Shown: in pieces, positions 40,463 through 50,650 of the stretch
Numbering within the stretch: the stretch's first letter is position 1
Layout: each line of letters begins with the position of its first letter
Assembly: GCF_030730905.1 (NCBI RefSeq)
Contig: NZ_JAVAMP010000022.1
Location: 1 to 52,556 of the forward strand
Direction: 5' to 3'
From: Chengkuizengella axinellae
Lineage (GTDB): Bacteria; Bacillota; Bacilli; Paenibacillales; KCTC-33759
DNA: 52,556 nucleotides
Translations under genes and position numbers: made by a program
Notes under the pieces: generated by a model
Databases searched by the model: none
What the model saw: the letters and a program-made list of their open reading frames with translations, nothing else
What the model was told of the DNA's origin: nothing

Positions 40463-42277
40463 TTATTCAACAACAGGAACGATAATTTCTTGATCTGGGA
40501 AGATTAAGTTCGGATCATCAAGCTGATTCAATTCTTGAAGTTCCTGCCATGTTGTATTGTATTTTACTGCTATTTTAGATAAATAGTCACCAGACACTAC
40601 AATGTAAATACCTGTTGCAGTTTCTGTTGTTTCTTCAGTTTCTGTTGTTTCTTCAACTTCAGTCACTTCATTGATCACTGTTACACGACCATCTACAACA
40701 GGGCTAACTGTTCCTTTTTCTTGAATATATTGAATAAGTACTTCATCAAGAGCCGGGTATTCATTTTTAATTGCTATGTCTGCAAACATCGTGTATTCGT
40801 CTCCACCAGCAGCTAAGAAGTCATTTGTAGCTAAGACATATGTTTTTTCTAGGTCAATTGGCTCTCCATTAATTTGGATAGAAACCGCTCTTTCCCCAGC
40901 TGGTTTAGAAGCATCAATCGTATACGTAATACCAGCTACATGTGGGAATGCTCCTTTTGCTTCTGGATAGGAATCAATTCCGTTTTCTAATGCTGCTTTG
41001 ATCACTGAACCTGTTACTTCTTTTGTTACGATGTAATTTCCAAAAGGAAGCACATTAATCACTTCACCTTTTGTAATTTCACCTACATCAATAGAAGCTC
41101 TGATTCCGCCTCCGTTTGTAAGAGCAACATCTGCACCTGTTTCGTTAATCATTGCTTCAGTAATTAAGTTTCCTAAATTTGTTTCACCTGCACGAACCTG
41201 TTCTCTTTCTCCATCAAGCACTACACTTGTTGAACCTACAACTTCATCCAAAATCGTTTGTTGAGCTGCAGCGATTGCATCAATAACGGCTTGTACATCT
41301 GCATCTGGTTCAACATCAGCTGCATCTTCTTTTGTAATTAATTTTCCTTCTTTGTTAGTTAACACACCATCTTCAAAAGTAAGTTCTACTACACCTAAGT
41401 TTTTAGTATACTCACCAGAGCTTACTATTAAAGTGCCGCTTTCACCAACGTTATCTGTAGTGTGACTGTGTCCATCTACAATTAAATCAATGCCAGAAGC
41501 ACCTTGAGCTACTTTAATACTTGTATCTGTACTTGAAGCATCTGTTCCTAAATGTGATAACGCAATAATTACGTCAACTTCAAGCTCTTGTAACTCAGCC
41601 ACCATTTTTTGAGCAGCTTCAACAGGATCTGTGAACTTAAGTCCTTCTACATTATCCGGGTGTGTTTTATAGTGAGTTTCTGGAGTTGATAACCCAAAAA
41701 TACCCAATTTAATACCATCTATCTCTTGAACCATATACGGAGGAAGTAGCAATTCCCCTGTTTCTTCTACAATTACATTCGCACTTAAAACTGGAAAAGA
41801 TGTCATTTCTTCCAACTCTAGCAATCTCTCATAACCATAGTTGAAATCATGGTTTCCTGCAGCCATTCCGTCATAACCTACTGCATTTAATACTTCTGCA
41901 ATACTTTCCCCTTGTTCTAGCGTTGCAAAAGTTGTACCGTGGAATGTATCTCCTGCATCTAGTAAAAGCACATTCGCATTTTCTTCTTCGTGTTGTTTTA
42001 CTAGAGTAGATAATTTAGCAAAACCCATTCCATCATACTTACCTTCATTAACTCTTGCATGTGAATCGTTTGTATGTAGGATGGTAATCTTTTGAACTCC
42101 TTCTTCAGAAGTCCCTTCTTTTTCTACCACTTCTTGCTCTTCACCTTCAACAGTGCCATCTTCAGTAGTTGTCTCTGTTCCTTCAGTATCAGTTGCTGCA
42201 TCCCCTTCTGCAAATACAACACTAAAACTTGAGAAAATTAGAAAACAACTTAAAGCTAGAATTAAAAAACGCTTCAT
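40463..42277 (-). CDS. Secreted 5'-nucleotidase (UshA family) with C-terminal LysM
   Basis: The 604-residue protein has a signal peptide (MKRFLILALSCFLIFSSFSV, cleavage near AEG), an acidic spacer, a metallophosphatase domain (ILHTNDSHARV, LDAGDTFHGT, AAGNHDFNYG, ALSHLG, DGHSHT) and a C-terminal nucleotidase domain (TNGGGIRASI, LPFGNYIVT, ATNDFLAAGGDEYTMF). A TE-rich linker leads to a LysM repeat (about 558-604) that should hold it on peptidoglycan. It releases phosphate and nucleosides from external nucleotides. The ATG at 42277 follows GGAGGGG. Confidence 0.9.
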   Translation of the reverse strand: MKRFLILALSCFLIFSSFSVVFAEGDAATDTEGTETTTEDGTVEGEEQEVVEKEGTSEEGVQKITILHTNDSHARVNEGKYDGMGFAKLSTLVKQHEEENANVLLLDAGDTFHGTTFATLEQGESIAEVLNAVGYDGMAAGNHDFNYGYERLLELEEMTSFPVLSANVIVEETGELLLPPYMVQEIDGIKLGIFGLSTPETHYKTHPDNVEGLKFTDPVEAAQKMVAELQELEVDVIIALSHLGTDASSTDTSIKVAQGASGIDLIVDGHSHTTDNVGESGTLIVSSGEYTKNLGVVELTFEDGVLTNKEGKLITKEDAADVEPDADVQAVIDAIAAAQQTILDEVVGSTSVVLDGEREQVRAGETNLGNLITEAMINETGADVALTNGGGIRASIDVGEITKGEVINVLPFGNYIVTKEVTGSVIKAALENGIDSYPEAKGAFPHVAGITYTIDASKPAGERAVSIQINGEPIDLEKTYVLATNDFLAAGGDEYTMFADIAIKNEYPALDEVLIQYIQEKGTVSPVVDGRVTVINEVTEVEETTETEETTETATGIYIVVSGDYLSKIAVKYNTTWQELQELNQLDDPNLIFPDQEIIVPVVE

Positions 42278-42528
42278 TTTTTCCCCTCCAAAATAATAAA
42301 ATTGACTGCACAATAAGTGTAAACTAATATTCTAAAATTTCAACTATTTTTAACTATATTTTTATAATTTTTAACTTTGATAAATTTTTTTTTACAATAA
42401 TATGACCTTTTCTTTACTAACCTAAAGAAAATTAAAGATTTAAAATACATATAAAGGAAAATAAATTCATGTTATCGAATATAAATACATGTATGACTCA
42501 TTAAATATATTAAGGGGGAGTCTTATGA

Positions 42529-43716
42529 ATGAATACATATATTCAATATAAAAAAGCTACAAACCATATTGCAAAACCTTTTGCCTATTTGGATCTTGAT
42601 CTACTGGATGACAATATCTCCCAAATTTTAAGTCACAGTTTAAATAAACAAGTTCGGATTGCAAGCAAATCCATTCGAAGTGTACCCGTTCTAAAAAGGA
42701 TTATGGAAAAAAGCGAGCGCTTTCAAGGGGTGATGTGTTTTACTGCATCTGAAGCTATTTTTCTATCTGAAAATGGCTTTGATGATTTGTTAATCGGTTA
42801 CCCTATTTCAAACAAAGATTATATATCCTCTATAGCCCATGAAATAAAAAAAGGAAAGCAGATTACACTGATGGTAGATTGCTTTAAACATATCAAAATC
42901 ATTGAAGATGCTGTGCGGGATGAAAATATCATTATACCAGTATGTATTGACGTAGATATGTCATTAGTTTATCCCAATTTCAGATTCGGAGTCTATCGAT
43001 CTCCTTTACGTTCAATACATGAAATACATCAGCTCATCTATACGATTCAGCAATCCAAACAGTTGAAACTAGATGGATTAATGGGTTATGAAGCACAAAT
43101 TGCAGGTGTTGGTGATCAGGTTAAGGGAAAATTGTTGAAAAATTCAGTGGTGCAGATGCTTAAAAAACAATCGATTCAGCAAATTAAAGAGCTTAGATCA
43201 GAAATCATAGAATCCATAAAAGAATATGATCTCTCATTTCGATTTGTGAACGGTGGTGGAACAGGCAGTTTGGCAAGCACCTGCAAAGAGGAAGTGATTA
43301 CTGAAGTTACTGTCGGCTCTGGTTTTTTTTCACCGCTTCTATTTGACGCATATAAAGATTTTCAATATAAACCTGCAGCAGGTTTTGCCTTAGATATTGT
43401 GAGAAAACCTGCAGAAAATATTTATACTTGTTCAGGGGGAGGTTACGTTGCTTCTGGAGCAACAGGAAAGGATAAACTGCCAGCTCCATATTTGCCTGAA
43501 AATGCAAATCTTCATTCTTTAGAAGGAGCGGGAGAAGTACAAACTCCTATTTTATATAAAGGAAATGAAAACTTGGATATTGGAGATCCTGTCTTTTTCC
43601 GCCACAGCAAAAGCGGTGAATTGTGTGAAAGGTTTAACAGCCTCTACTGCATTTCAAATGGAGAGGTCGTTGATGAATATGCAACCTATAGGGGGGAAGG
43701 AAAATGCTTTCTTTAA
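42529..43716 (+). CDS. PLP-dependent amino acid deaminase/aldolase (alanine racemase fold)
   Basis: A 395-residue fold-type III PLP enzyme like D-threonine aldolase and related amino acid deaminases. FAYLDLDLLDDNI and the RIASKSIRS element carry the probable PLP lysine; VNGGGTGS and EVTVGSGFFSP bind the cofactor phosphate; CSGGGYVASGATGKDKLP is a C-terminal family block. The ATG at 42529 follows AGGGGGAG; a nearby ATG at 42525 is out of frame. It overlaps the next gene by 13 bp. The pair is conserved in Bacilli as I recall, but its pathway is unclear. Confidence 0.75.
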   Translation: MNTYIQYKKATNHIAKPFAYLDLDLLDDNISQILSHSLNKQVRIASKSIRSVPVLKRIMEKSERFQGVMCFTASEAIFLSENGFDDLLIGYPISNKDYISSIAHEIKKGKQITLMVDCFKHIKIIEDAVRDENIIIPVCIDVDMSLVYPNFRFGVYRSPLRSIHEIHQLIYTIQQSKQLKLDGLMGYEAQIAGVGDQVKGKLLKNSVVQMLKKQSIQQIKELRSEIIESIKEYDLSFRFVNGGGTGSLASTCKEEVITEVTVGSGFFSPLLFDAYKDFQYKPAAGFALDIVRKPAENIYTCSGGGYVASGATGKDKLPAPYLPENANLHSLEGAGEVQTPILYKGNENLDIGDPVFFRHSKSGELCERFNSLYCISNGEVVDEYATYRGEGKCFL

Positions 43717-45047
43717 AAAGCAAACCAATGCAAACCTGGAAAAATTGGTCTGGTCATGTAAAAAGCTCACCTCAAAAATTGATTTATCCTCAAAATATAG
43801 AAGAAGTATCTACGCTCATTCATCATTGTATAAAACAAAAACAACGTTTGAGAGTAGTGGGTTCGGGGCATTCTTTTACCCCATTAGTACACACTAACCA
43901 ACTCTTAGTTTCATTAGATGATATGCAGGGTATTGTTGAAGTAAATCAGGAAGAGCGGTGGGCTGAAGTATGGGCCGGAACAAAACTGAAATCGCTAAGT
44001 AGATTACTGCATGAACATGGAATGGCACTTGAAAATATGGGGGATATTGATCACCAATCTATTGCAGGGGCTTTAAGTACAGGAACACATGGTACAGGTG
44101 TTCATCTAGGAAATTTATCCACGCAAATAAAAGAACTGACCATCGTGTCTGGTACAGGAGAAGTAATTACGTGTTCCAACGAAAGAAATCAAAATCTATT
44201 TAAAGCAGCTTCTGTGTCCCTCGGAGCACTGGGGATCATAGTGAAAGTAAAACTGAATGTAGTCCCTGCTTACAAACTCCATTGTCGATCATACAAACAA
44301 AATTTATCAAATTGTTTAGATCAGCTCGATCATTTGAAATCGAATCGGAACTTTGAATTTTTTTATTACCCTCACACCAAAACAACTCAAATTAAAATCA
44401 CAAACGAAACAAGAAAACCATCCTCGTCTAATCATCGATTACAAAAATTCAAAAATGTAGTGTTGGAGAACTATGTTTTTTGGATGTTGTCTGAAGTTAG
44501 CCGTATAGCACCTCGTTTAAGCAAAGCTATCAGTAAAATATCAGCTAGTGGTGTCCCCAATACTGAAAATATAGACTATAGCCCATTCATATATACTTCT
44601 GAAAGACTCGTTAAATTTTACGAGATGGAATATTGTGTTCCTGAAGCAAACTTAAAAAAAGTAGTTGAAAAAATGAAAAATAGTATGGATCAGCATCAAT
44701 TTGCTGTTCACTTTCCGATTGAGTGCCGTTTCGTAAAAAAAGATGACATCTGGTTAAGTCCTTCCTATCAAAGGAATTCAGCTTATATTGCTGTTCATAT
44801 GTATAAAGGAATGAAATATGAAGCCTATTTCAAAGAAATGGAATCTATTTTACAAAAATATAACGGCAGACCGCATTGGGGAAAAATGCATACTTTAACT
44901 CCAGAAAGCTTAAGAAAGCTGTATCCAAAGTGGGATGATTTTGGAGAGATGAGAAAACAAATGGATCCATATGGAATCTTCTTAAATGAATATTTAGAAA
45001 AGATATTTGATATTAACAATACCCGTAAAAGTGAAGGGATAGCTTAG
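43704..45047 (+). CDS. FAD-dependent D-arabinono-1,4-lactone oxidase family protein
   Basis: The 447-residue enzyme has a PCMH-type FAD domain (VVGSGHSFTPLVHTNQLLVS, GDIDHQSIAGALSTGTHGTG) and a C-terminal aldonolactone oxidase domain ending in HWGKMHTLTPESLRKLYPKWDDF, where HWGK is the catalytic family motif. It likely oxidises a sugar lactone or polyol using oxygen. GGGGGGAAGG precedes the ATG, which lies within the end of the PLP enzyme gene, so translation is coupled. Confidence 0.85.
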   Translation: MLSLKSKPMQTWKNWSGHVKSSPQKLIYPQNIEEVSTLIHHCIKQKQRLRVVGSGHSFTPLVHTNQLLVSLDDMQGIVEVNQEERWAEVWAGTKLKSLSRLLHEHGMALENMGDIDHQSIAGALSTGTHGTGVHLGNLSTQIKELTIVSGTGEVITCSNERNQNLFKAASVSLGALGIIVKVKLNVVPAYKLHCRSYKQNLSNCLDQLDHLKSNRNFEFFYYPHTKTTQIKITNETRKPSSSNHRLQKFKNVVLENYVFWMLSEVSRIAPRLSKAISKISASGVPNTENIDYSPFIYTSERLVKFYEMEYCVPEANLKKVVEKMKNSMDQHQFAVHFPIECRFVKKDDIWLSPSYQRNSAYIAVHMYKGMKYEAYFKEMESILQKYNGRPHWGKMHTLTPESLRKLYPKWDDFGEMRKQMDPYGIFLNEYLEKIFDINNTRKSEGIA

Positions 45048-45112
45048 TGAGATCCCAAGTTCTCACTTAAAGAAGCTGAAGTTTTACGGAGTGTTGATAC
45101 GAGATCAAATAA

Positions 45113-45151
45113 AAAATATAGGGTCCCAACATCCTTACGGGACCCTAATAT
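45113..45151. terminator. Terminator after DUF779/ALDH operon (probably bidirectional)
   Basis: Stem TAGGGTCCC / GGGACCCTA extended by AATAT/ATATT; a T6 run follows on the minus strand. Confidence 0.8.
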
Positions 45152-45160
45152 TCAACAAAA

Positions 45161-45502
45161 TCAAGATTCCTCTTTCGGAAAAACTCTTGATCTTGTTATA
45201 AATCGAACACCTTCTGGACCTTCAAGTGAAAACATACCCCCTCTGCCAGGCACTACATCAATGATAAGCTGAGTATGTTTCCAATACTCATACTGTTGTC
45301 TATTCATATAAAAAGGTGTTTCTCCGATCTCTCCCATCTTAACGTCACTATCCCCTAACAAAAAATCATCTTGTGGATAACACATCGGAGAACTTCCATC
45401 ACAACATCCTCCGGATTGATGAAATAGAAGTGGGCCATGTTTTTCTTTTAACTTTTGTATCAATCCTAGTGCCTCATTAGTAGCTATAACTTTATCACAC
45501 AT
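45161..45502 (-). CDS. DUF779 family protein, aldehyde dehydrogenase partner
   Basis: A 113-residue DUF779 protein with the conserved HQSGGCCDGSSPMC cluster and DVVPGRGGMFSLE. The family regularly follows NAD-dependent acetaldehyde dehydrogenase genes, as here (3-bp gap). The cysteine-histidine cluster may bind a metal. The ribosome site is weak, so coupling to the upstream gene is likely. Confidence 0.88.
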   Translation of the reverse strand: MCDKVIATNEALGLIQKLKEKHGPLLFHQSGGCCDGSSPMCYPQDDFLLGDSDVKMGEIGETPFYMNRQQYEYWKHTQLIIDVVPGRGGMFSLEGPEGVRFITRSRVFPKEES

Positions 45503-45505
45503 TTT

Positions 45506-47026
45506 TTAATAAAATCCTAACGCTTTTGGGCTATAACTAATTAGTAGATTTTTAGTTTGTTGATAATGATTTAACATCATTTTGTGTGTCTCTCTGCCAA
45601 TACCGGACATTTTATATCCTCCGAATGCTGCATGTGCTGGATAAGCATGATAACAATTTGTCCACACTCGACCAGCTTGAATGTTTCTACCAAAACGGTA
45701 GGCAGTATTCATATTTCTTGTCCAAACGCCTGCACCTAATCCGTATAAAGTATTGTTTGCAATTTCCAGAGCCTCTTCCTCATCCTTAAATGTTGTAACG
45801 GAAACAACAGGACCAAAAATTTCTTCTTGGAAAATACGCATTTTATTATTCCCTTTGAAAATCGTAGGCTCAATATAATAACCATCTTTGAATTCGCTTT
45901 CAAGAACATTCCTTTTTCCACCTATCAGTCTTTCTGCACCTTCTTGACCAGCAATATCAAAATAGGCAAGGATTTTCTCCATTTGTTCAGATGAAGCTTG
46001 GGCACCGATCATCGTTTCCATATTTAGTGGATTTCCTTGTTTAATTTCTCCAACACGAGTTAAAACTCTTTCCATAAACTGATCATATATAGATTCATGA
46101 ATTAAAGCACGTGATGGACAAGTACAAACCTCACCTTGATTTAAGGCAAACATAGAAAATCCTTCAATCGATTTATCCAAAAAGTCATCATCTTGATCCA
46201 TCACATCTTTGAAAAATATATTTGGGGATTTCCCTCCCAATTCAAGAGTGACAGGGATAATGTTATTAGATGCGTATTGCATGATCAAACGCCCTGTTGT
46301 TGTTTCTCCTGTAAAAGCAATTTTTGCGATGCGATCACTTGATGCAAGCGGCTTTCCAGCTTCAACTCCAAAGCCATTTACAATATTCAATACGCCTGGA
46401 GGCAATAAATCTTGTATGAGCTCCGCCCATACCATAATCGATGCTGGTGTTTGCTCCGCCGGTTTAATAACAACACAATTCCCTGCAGCTAGAGCAGGTG
46501 CAAGTTTCCAAGCGGCCATCAACAATGGGAAATTCCAAGGTATAATTTGCCCTACGACACCAAGAGGTTCAGGAAAATGATAAGACACGGTGTCCTCATC
46601 AAGCTCTCCTAAACTTCCTTCCTGTGCTCGAATACATCCAGCAAAGTAGCGAAAATGATCAATAGCTAACGGTAAGTCAGCTATCGTTGTTTCACGAATA
46701 GGTTTACCATTGTCCCATGTTTCAGCTACAGCTAACGTCTCAAGGTTTTCTTCCATTCGATCTGCAATTTTGTTCAAAATTTGAGATCTTTCTGTAACTG
46801 AGGTTTTCCCCCAGTTATCTTTTGCCTTATGAGCAGCATCAAGTGCTCTATTAATATCCTCTGCATTTGAGCGAGCTACCTCACAAAATACTTGGCCTGT
46901 CACCGGACTCACATTTTCAAAGTATTCACCTTTTGCTGGAGCAGTCCACTCTCCCCCAATGAAATTATCATACCTTTTTTTAAAATGTAGTAAAGCTTCT
47001 TCTGTTCCTGGTGCAGCATAAATCAT
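45506..47026 (-). CDS. NAD-dependent aldehyde dehydrogenase (acetaldehyde type)
   Basis: A 506-residue ALDH. The catalytic Cys301 (NQGEVCTC) and general base Glu262 (LELGGKSPN) are present, with the cofactor segment [20 protein letters not shown] and the Rossmann KPAEQTPAS. The paired cysteines at the active site and the DUF779 partner fit the ExaC/AcoD-like acetaldehyde dehydrogenase group. GAGGAGG precedes the ATG. An inverted repeat lies about 110 bp upstream. Confidence 0.92.
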   Translation of the reverse strand: MIYAAPGTEEALLHFKKRYDNFIGGEWTAPAKGEYFENVSPVTGQVFCEVARSNAEDINRALDAAHKAKDNWGKTSVTERSQILNKIADRMEENLETLAVAETWDNGKPIRETTIADLPLAIDHFRYFAGCIRAQEGSLGELDEDTVSYHFPEPLGVVGQIIPWNFPLLMAAWKLAPALAAGNCVVIKPAEQTPASIMVWAELIQDLLPPGVLNIVNGFGVEAGKPLASSDRIAKIAFTGETTTGRLIMQYASNNIIPVTLELGGKSPNIFFKDVMDQDDDFLDKSIEGFSMFALNQGEVCTCPSRALIHESIYDQFMERVLTRVGEIKQGNPLNMETMIGAQASSEQMEKILAYFDIAGQEGAERLIGGKRNVLESEFKDGYYIEPTIFKGNNKMRIFQEEIFGPVVSVTTFKDEEEALEIANNTLYGLGAGVWTRNMNTAYRFGRNIQAGRVWTNCYHAYPAHAAFGGYKMSGIGRETHKMMLNHYQQTKNLLISYSPKALGFY

Positions 47027-47345
47027 ACTTATTTCCTCCTCACGAATTTATAATTGATGAGGTTTACCAAAGGTTGTCTGTCTACTCCTAATTTATTCGA
47101 GTATATGGAGTGATAGAATGCTGCGTCTTATTTTTGTCTGATGTATAAACCCCCATCCTTTCATCCAAAACTAAAGAATCATCAGACATTTGATGCGATA
47201 ATTAACTTAAGATGGTGATTTTTTATGTATTCATCTATTATGAAACGTGATATAATGTTCGAATTACTTAAAAAAAGGACTCGCTGTATAATAAGTAAAT
47301 AGATGAAAATTTAAAGATAAACTGAAATATTTTAGGAGCAAAAAG
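47027..47345. promoter_or_regulatory. Divergent regulatory region of ALDH and MATE genes
   Basis: This 319-bp interval has no gene. It contains a 9-bp inverted repeat, TGTCTGATG (47135-47143) and CATCAGACA (47180-47188), 36 bp apart, which may be an activator or repressor site for the aldehyde dehydrogenase operon. A TATAAT at 47287-47292 is a likely -10 box for the MATE gene, but its -35 box is poor. I saw no clear -24/-12 promoter. Confidence 0.4.
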
Positions 47346-48707
47346 ATGAGCGAAAAATCAAACAAAAAATTATCTCTTTTCCATATAACCTGGCCCATTT
47401 TCATTGAGTTTCTACTTTATATAATGATGGGTACTGCTGATACAATCATGCTCAGTCAGTATTCAGACAATTCGGTTGGTGCAGTTGGAATTTCAAATCA
47501 AATTCAAAACTTCATCATTCTTCTGTTTGGTATTGTTGTAACAGGTACTACGATTCTTATCTCTCAAAATCTAGGAGCAGAAAATAAAAAAGCGGCTTTT
47601 GAAATTGGAAGAACATCTATTTCTTTAAATATTGTTATTGGAATTGCACTTAGTCTAGTTTTATTCATAAGTGCACCATTTGCTTTAAAATTATTAAACA
47701 CAACGCCAGAGTTAATGAGTGAGGCTAAAGCTTATTTACAAATCACCAGTGCCTTTTTGTTTATTCAAGCTCTAATCATGACAGCTTCAGGCATCATTCG
47801 AAGTCATGGATTTACCAGACAAACGATGTATGCCACGCTTGCAATGAATCTCATTAATGTTATTGGTAATTATTTATTTATCTTTGGGCCATTTGGAATT
47901 CCAGTATTAGGTGTTACTGGTGTTGCGATATCTACTGTTGTCAGCCGAGCCATTGGTCTCTCCATCCTATTTATCTTTTTAATTCGAAAAGTAAAACAGC
48001 CTATCCACTTCCGACATCTATTTTATTTTCCAAAAGAACATGTTAAAAAGCTTTTAAAAATAGGAGTACCAGCTGCAGGTGAAGGTTTGTTTTATAATAC
48101 ACAGCAGCTTACCATTGTAGCCTTTATAGGGTTGCTTGGAACAATGTTCATTAATACTCGTATATATGTATTTAATCTTATCTTTTACATCCTATTATTT
48201 TCACTTGCTATTGGACAAGGAACACAAATTATCGTTGGGCGACATATCGGAGCAGGAGAAAATGAAAAAGCTTATAAACAGGTTATGCGCAGCTTAAAAA
48301 TAGGAATGTTCATAAGTTTGATGATTGCAGCTATTTTTTATATTGTTGGTGAACCATTGTTGAGTCGTTTTACTGATAATGCTGAGATTATAAGCTTAGG
48401 ACTCGGTTTATTATTATTGACTATTATTCTTGAACCTGGAAGAGCGTTAAACCTTGTCATCAACAACTCATTAAGAGCTGCTGGAGATGTTAAGTTTCCT
48501 GTTTATATGGGGGCTATATTCATGTGGGGGGTTAGTGTTCCAACTGCTTATATTTTAGGTGTTCATTTCGGATTTGGACTTTATGGGATTTGGATCGGAT
48601 ATATTTTAGATGAATGGCTGAGAGGTTTGGCCATGCTGTGGAGATGGCGTTCCCGCGTTTGGGAAAAGATGGCTTTGGTTAAAACAAAAAAACAAACAGA
48701 GACATAG
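47346..48707 (+). CDS. MATE family multidrug/cation exporter
   Basis: The 453-residue protein has 12 membrane helices in two similar halves and the MATE hallmarks IMMGTADTIMLSQYS near residue 27 and GAGENEKAYKQVMRSLKIG at mid-protein. It exports cationic compounds by sodium or proton exchange. TAGGAG lies ahead of the ATG. Monocistronic, followed by a long inverted-repeat terminator. Confidence 0.88.
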   Translation: MSEKSNKKLSLFHITWPIFIEFLLYIMMGTADTIMLSQYSDNSVGAVGISNQIQNFIILLFGIVVTGTTILISQNLGAENKKAAFEIGRTSISLNIVIGIALSLVLFISAPFALKLLNTTPELMSEAKAYLQITSAFLFIQALIMTASGIIRSHGFTRQTMYATLAMNLINVIGNYLFIFGPFGIPVLGVTGVAISTVVSRAIGLSILFIFLIRKVKQPIHFRHLFYFPKEHVKKLLKIGVPAAGEGLFYNTQQLTIVAFIGLLGTMFINTRIYVFNLIFYILLFSLAIGQGTQIIVGRHIGAGENEKAYKQVMRSLKIGMFISLMIAAIFYIVGEPLLSRFTDNAEIISLGLGLLLLTIILEPGRALNLVINNSLRAAGDVKFPVYMGAIFMWGVSVPTAYILGVHFGFGLYGIWIGYILDEWLRGLAMLWRWRSRVWEKMALVKTKKQTET

Positions 48708-48766
48708 AATATACAAATCACCAGAAAACACTTGGATAGAAGTTGACCACTTAGATTTACCATAAT

Positions 48767-48814
48767 TTTAATAAAGTAGCACTCTTATTTAGTTGACAGT
48801 GCTACTTTATTAAA
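48767..48814. terminator. Terminator after the MATE gene
   Basis: A perfect 17-bp inverted repeat (TTTAATAAAGTAGCACT with AGTGCTACTTTATTAAA, 14-base loop). Confidence 0.65.
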
Positions 48815-48900
48815 AATGAGAATGACTATAATTTCTTATTCATGAATAGAAATGACGTAAAGAAATGAAAAAATATTCTTTATAATCATTTTATTACTAA

Positions 48901-48993
48901 GAAACACATGCTGAATTAGATACATTAAGACAAGCTCTTTTAAATCAAGTTAAATCACTGTTTGATTTAGTTGATAAATTTAGTGAAAGTTAG
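48901..48993 (+). pseudogene. Possible C-terminal coding remnant
   Basis: Thirty sense codons then TAG read as plausible protein (ETHAELDTLRQALL, KSLFDLVDKFSES), but a stop lies immediately upstream and there is no start. It may be the tail of a lost gene; the source family is unknown. Confidence 0.25.
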
Positions 48994-48994
48994 T

Positions 48995-49645
48995 TTATAG
49001 TTTATAAAAATAAGGACCTAAACCCCACTCTTGTTCATGTGTTTGTACGTAAGTCCATGTAAAGTTTTCATCAACTATATATAGATCTTGTTCGCCTTTA
49101 AAATCCTCTGCTTTAATTTTTTCGGCATTTTCAAGCTTCAATGGAAACCCGGTAATATGATTTTGATTCTGATAAAAAACATAGCATTTATTCTTCTTTT
49201 CATTGTCAAAAGCTTTGATCGCATTTTCTTTTTCTTCATGTGGTAGTAATTCATAGCTGAAAACATGCCATAAATATTGATATAAATAGATTTCATCTTT
49301 TTTGTTTTTACTAATACAGCTAGTAAACTTTTCTTCCCATTGTCTCTTCAATTTTTCTGCTGAATCAAGGTAATTTACAATAACACCTTTACTCTTCATT
49401 TCATCTTTAAAATCATATCTATTTTTTACAGCTTCAGCTATAAACAATAGTTCAAAAACACCTTCATAGGGTAACTTCTCAACAATTGTATTTAATCGTT
49501 CTCTATATGTATTCACACATCCACCTACTATTGAGTTTTTTATTTTAGTTCTATTCGACTTCTCACTTCTAACTTTTTTTATATCATAATTATACACAAA
49601 TCGTTGCTCTTGTGGTTTAAACACATTATTGGGGATTGAGGGCAA
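48995..49645 (-). CDS. DUF4275 family protein
   Basis: The 216-residue product has a C-terminal half typical of DUF4275 (KRQWEEKFTSCIS, then IYLYQYLWHVFSYELLP and KCYVFYQNQNHITGFPL, ending GLGPYFYKL). The first 75 residues (a basic stretch, then RERLNTIVEKLPYEGVFELLFIAEA) are not part of that family as I know it and may be an extension. Function unknown. No clear operon partner. Confidence 0.6.
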   Translation of the reverse strand: MPSIPNNVFKPQEQRFVYNYDIKKVRSEKSNRTKIKNSIVGGCVNTYRERLNTIVEKLPYEGVFELLFIAEAVKNRYDFKDEMKSKGVIVNYLDSAEKLKRQWEEKFTSCISKNKKDEIYLYQYLWHVFSYELLPHEEKENAIKAFDNEKKNKCYVFYQNQNHITGFPLKLENAEKIKAEDFKGEQDLYIVDENFTWTYVQTHEQEWGLGPYFYKL

Positions 49646-49733
49646 GCTGACAAATGGCTATAACTTTGTTTCGAATACAAACTATGTTTTAATAAAATTA
49701 GAATCAATCATCAACATTTGAGGTGAACTAAGA

Positions 49734-50531
49734 ATGGATAAAATATTTTACGGAACAAATCAAAATCAATTTGGGGAACTACTTCTTCCTGAAGGTGAAG
49801 GGCCTCATCCTGTTGCCATCGTCATTCATGGTGGATTCTGGCGAAAACGAGTCACGCTTGAGAGGATGAGACCGGCTGCTCAGGACTTAACAGCAAGCGG
49901 GTTCGCAACATGGAACATTGAATACCGTCGCACTGGTCAGGAAGGTGGAGGTTGGCCAGGTACATTAATTGATGCTGCGAACGCGAGTGACTACATACGT
50001 ACCCTTTCAGAGTCTTATCCGCTCGACCTGAATAAGGTTGTCACAATTGGTCATTCCGCTGGTGGTCATCTCGCGACCTGGATTGCTGCACGTCATCGTA
50101 TTGCAAGGGATAGCGAGCTTTTCATCGAAGACCCTATCTCTATTCTTGGTACTGTTAGCCTTGCTGGAGTGAACGACCTTGAAATGATGCATGGTGTTCA
50201 TCATTATCGTGATCAGGTGCTATCTCGTGAACCAGATAATCCAACAGCTGAATTAATAGGGGGTTCGCCAGAGGAATATCCAAAGCGCTACAAACATGCT
50301 TCTCCTGTTGAACTTCTTCCAATCGGTGTCCACCAGACACTAGTTCATGGTGCACTTGATATCCACGTGCCGATCGGAATTAGTGATCACTATCATCGTG
50401 AAGCAGAAAGGGCAGGAGATAGTGTAAAATATGTTAATCTACCTACTGCAGAACATCTCATGTTAACAAATACTACCTCTTCCGCCTGGCAAACAGTCAA
50501 GGAAGAGATTCAGTTACTAGTCAACAATTAA
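49734..50531 (+). CDS. Alpha/beta hydrolase (esterase / kynurenine formamidase-like)
   Basis: A 265-residue hydrolase with the HGGFW oxyanion motif (33-37), nucleophile serine in GHSAGGH, an aspartate in HGALDIHVP and a histidine in PTAEHL. This is the BD-FAE/arylformamidase-like subgroup. Its base composition is visibly more GC-rich than neighbouring genes, with codons such as CGC, GCG and CTC used more freely, so it may have been acquired. A TGAGGTGA site precedes the ATG. Monocistronic. Confidence 0.82.
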   Translation: MDKIFYGTNQNQFGELLLPEGEGPHPVAIVIHGGFWRKRVTLERMRPAAQDLTASGFATWNIEYRRTGQEGGGWPGTLIDAANASDYIRTLSESYPLDLNKVVTIGHSAGGHLATWIAARHRIARDSELFIEDPISILGTVSLAGVNDLEMMHGVHHYRDQVLSREPDNPTAELIGGSPEEYPKRYKHASPVELLPIGVHQTLVHGALDIHVPIGISDHYHREAERAGDSVKYVNLPTAEHLMLTNTTSSAWQTVKEEIQLLVNN

Positions 50532-50650
50532 GAATTGGACATACCATAAATAATAAAATCCTTCCCTAACCTCCTTGATCATCCTCCTTTCATGAATAGA
50601 ACAGGGAATGTCAAATACAAATAGAGCACCTCATCAGATATAACAAAACC

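Noticed and set aside
42525-42551. ATG four bases before the PLP enzyme start
   Set aside because: It opens an eight-codon frame only; the ATG at 42529 has the long frame and suitable ribosome-site spacing.
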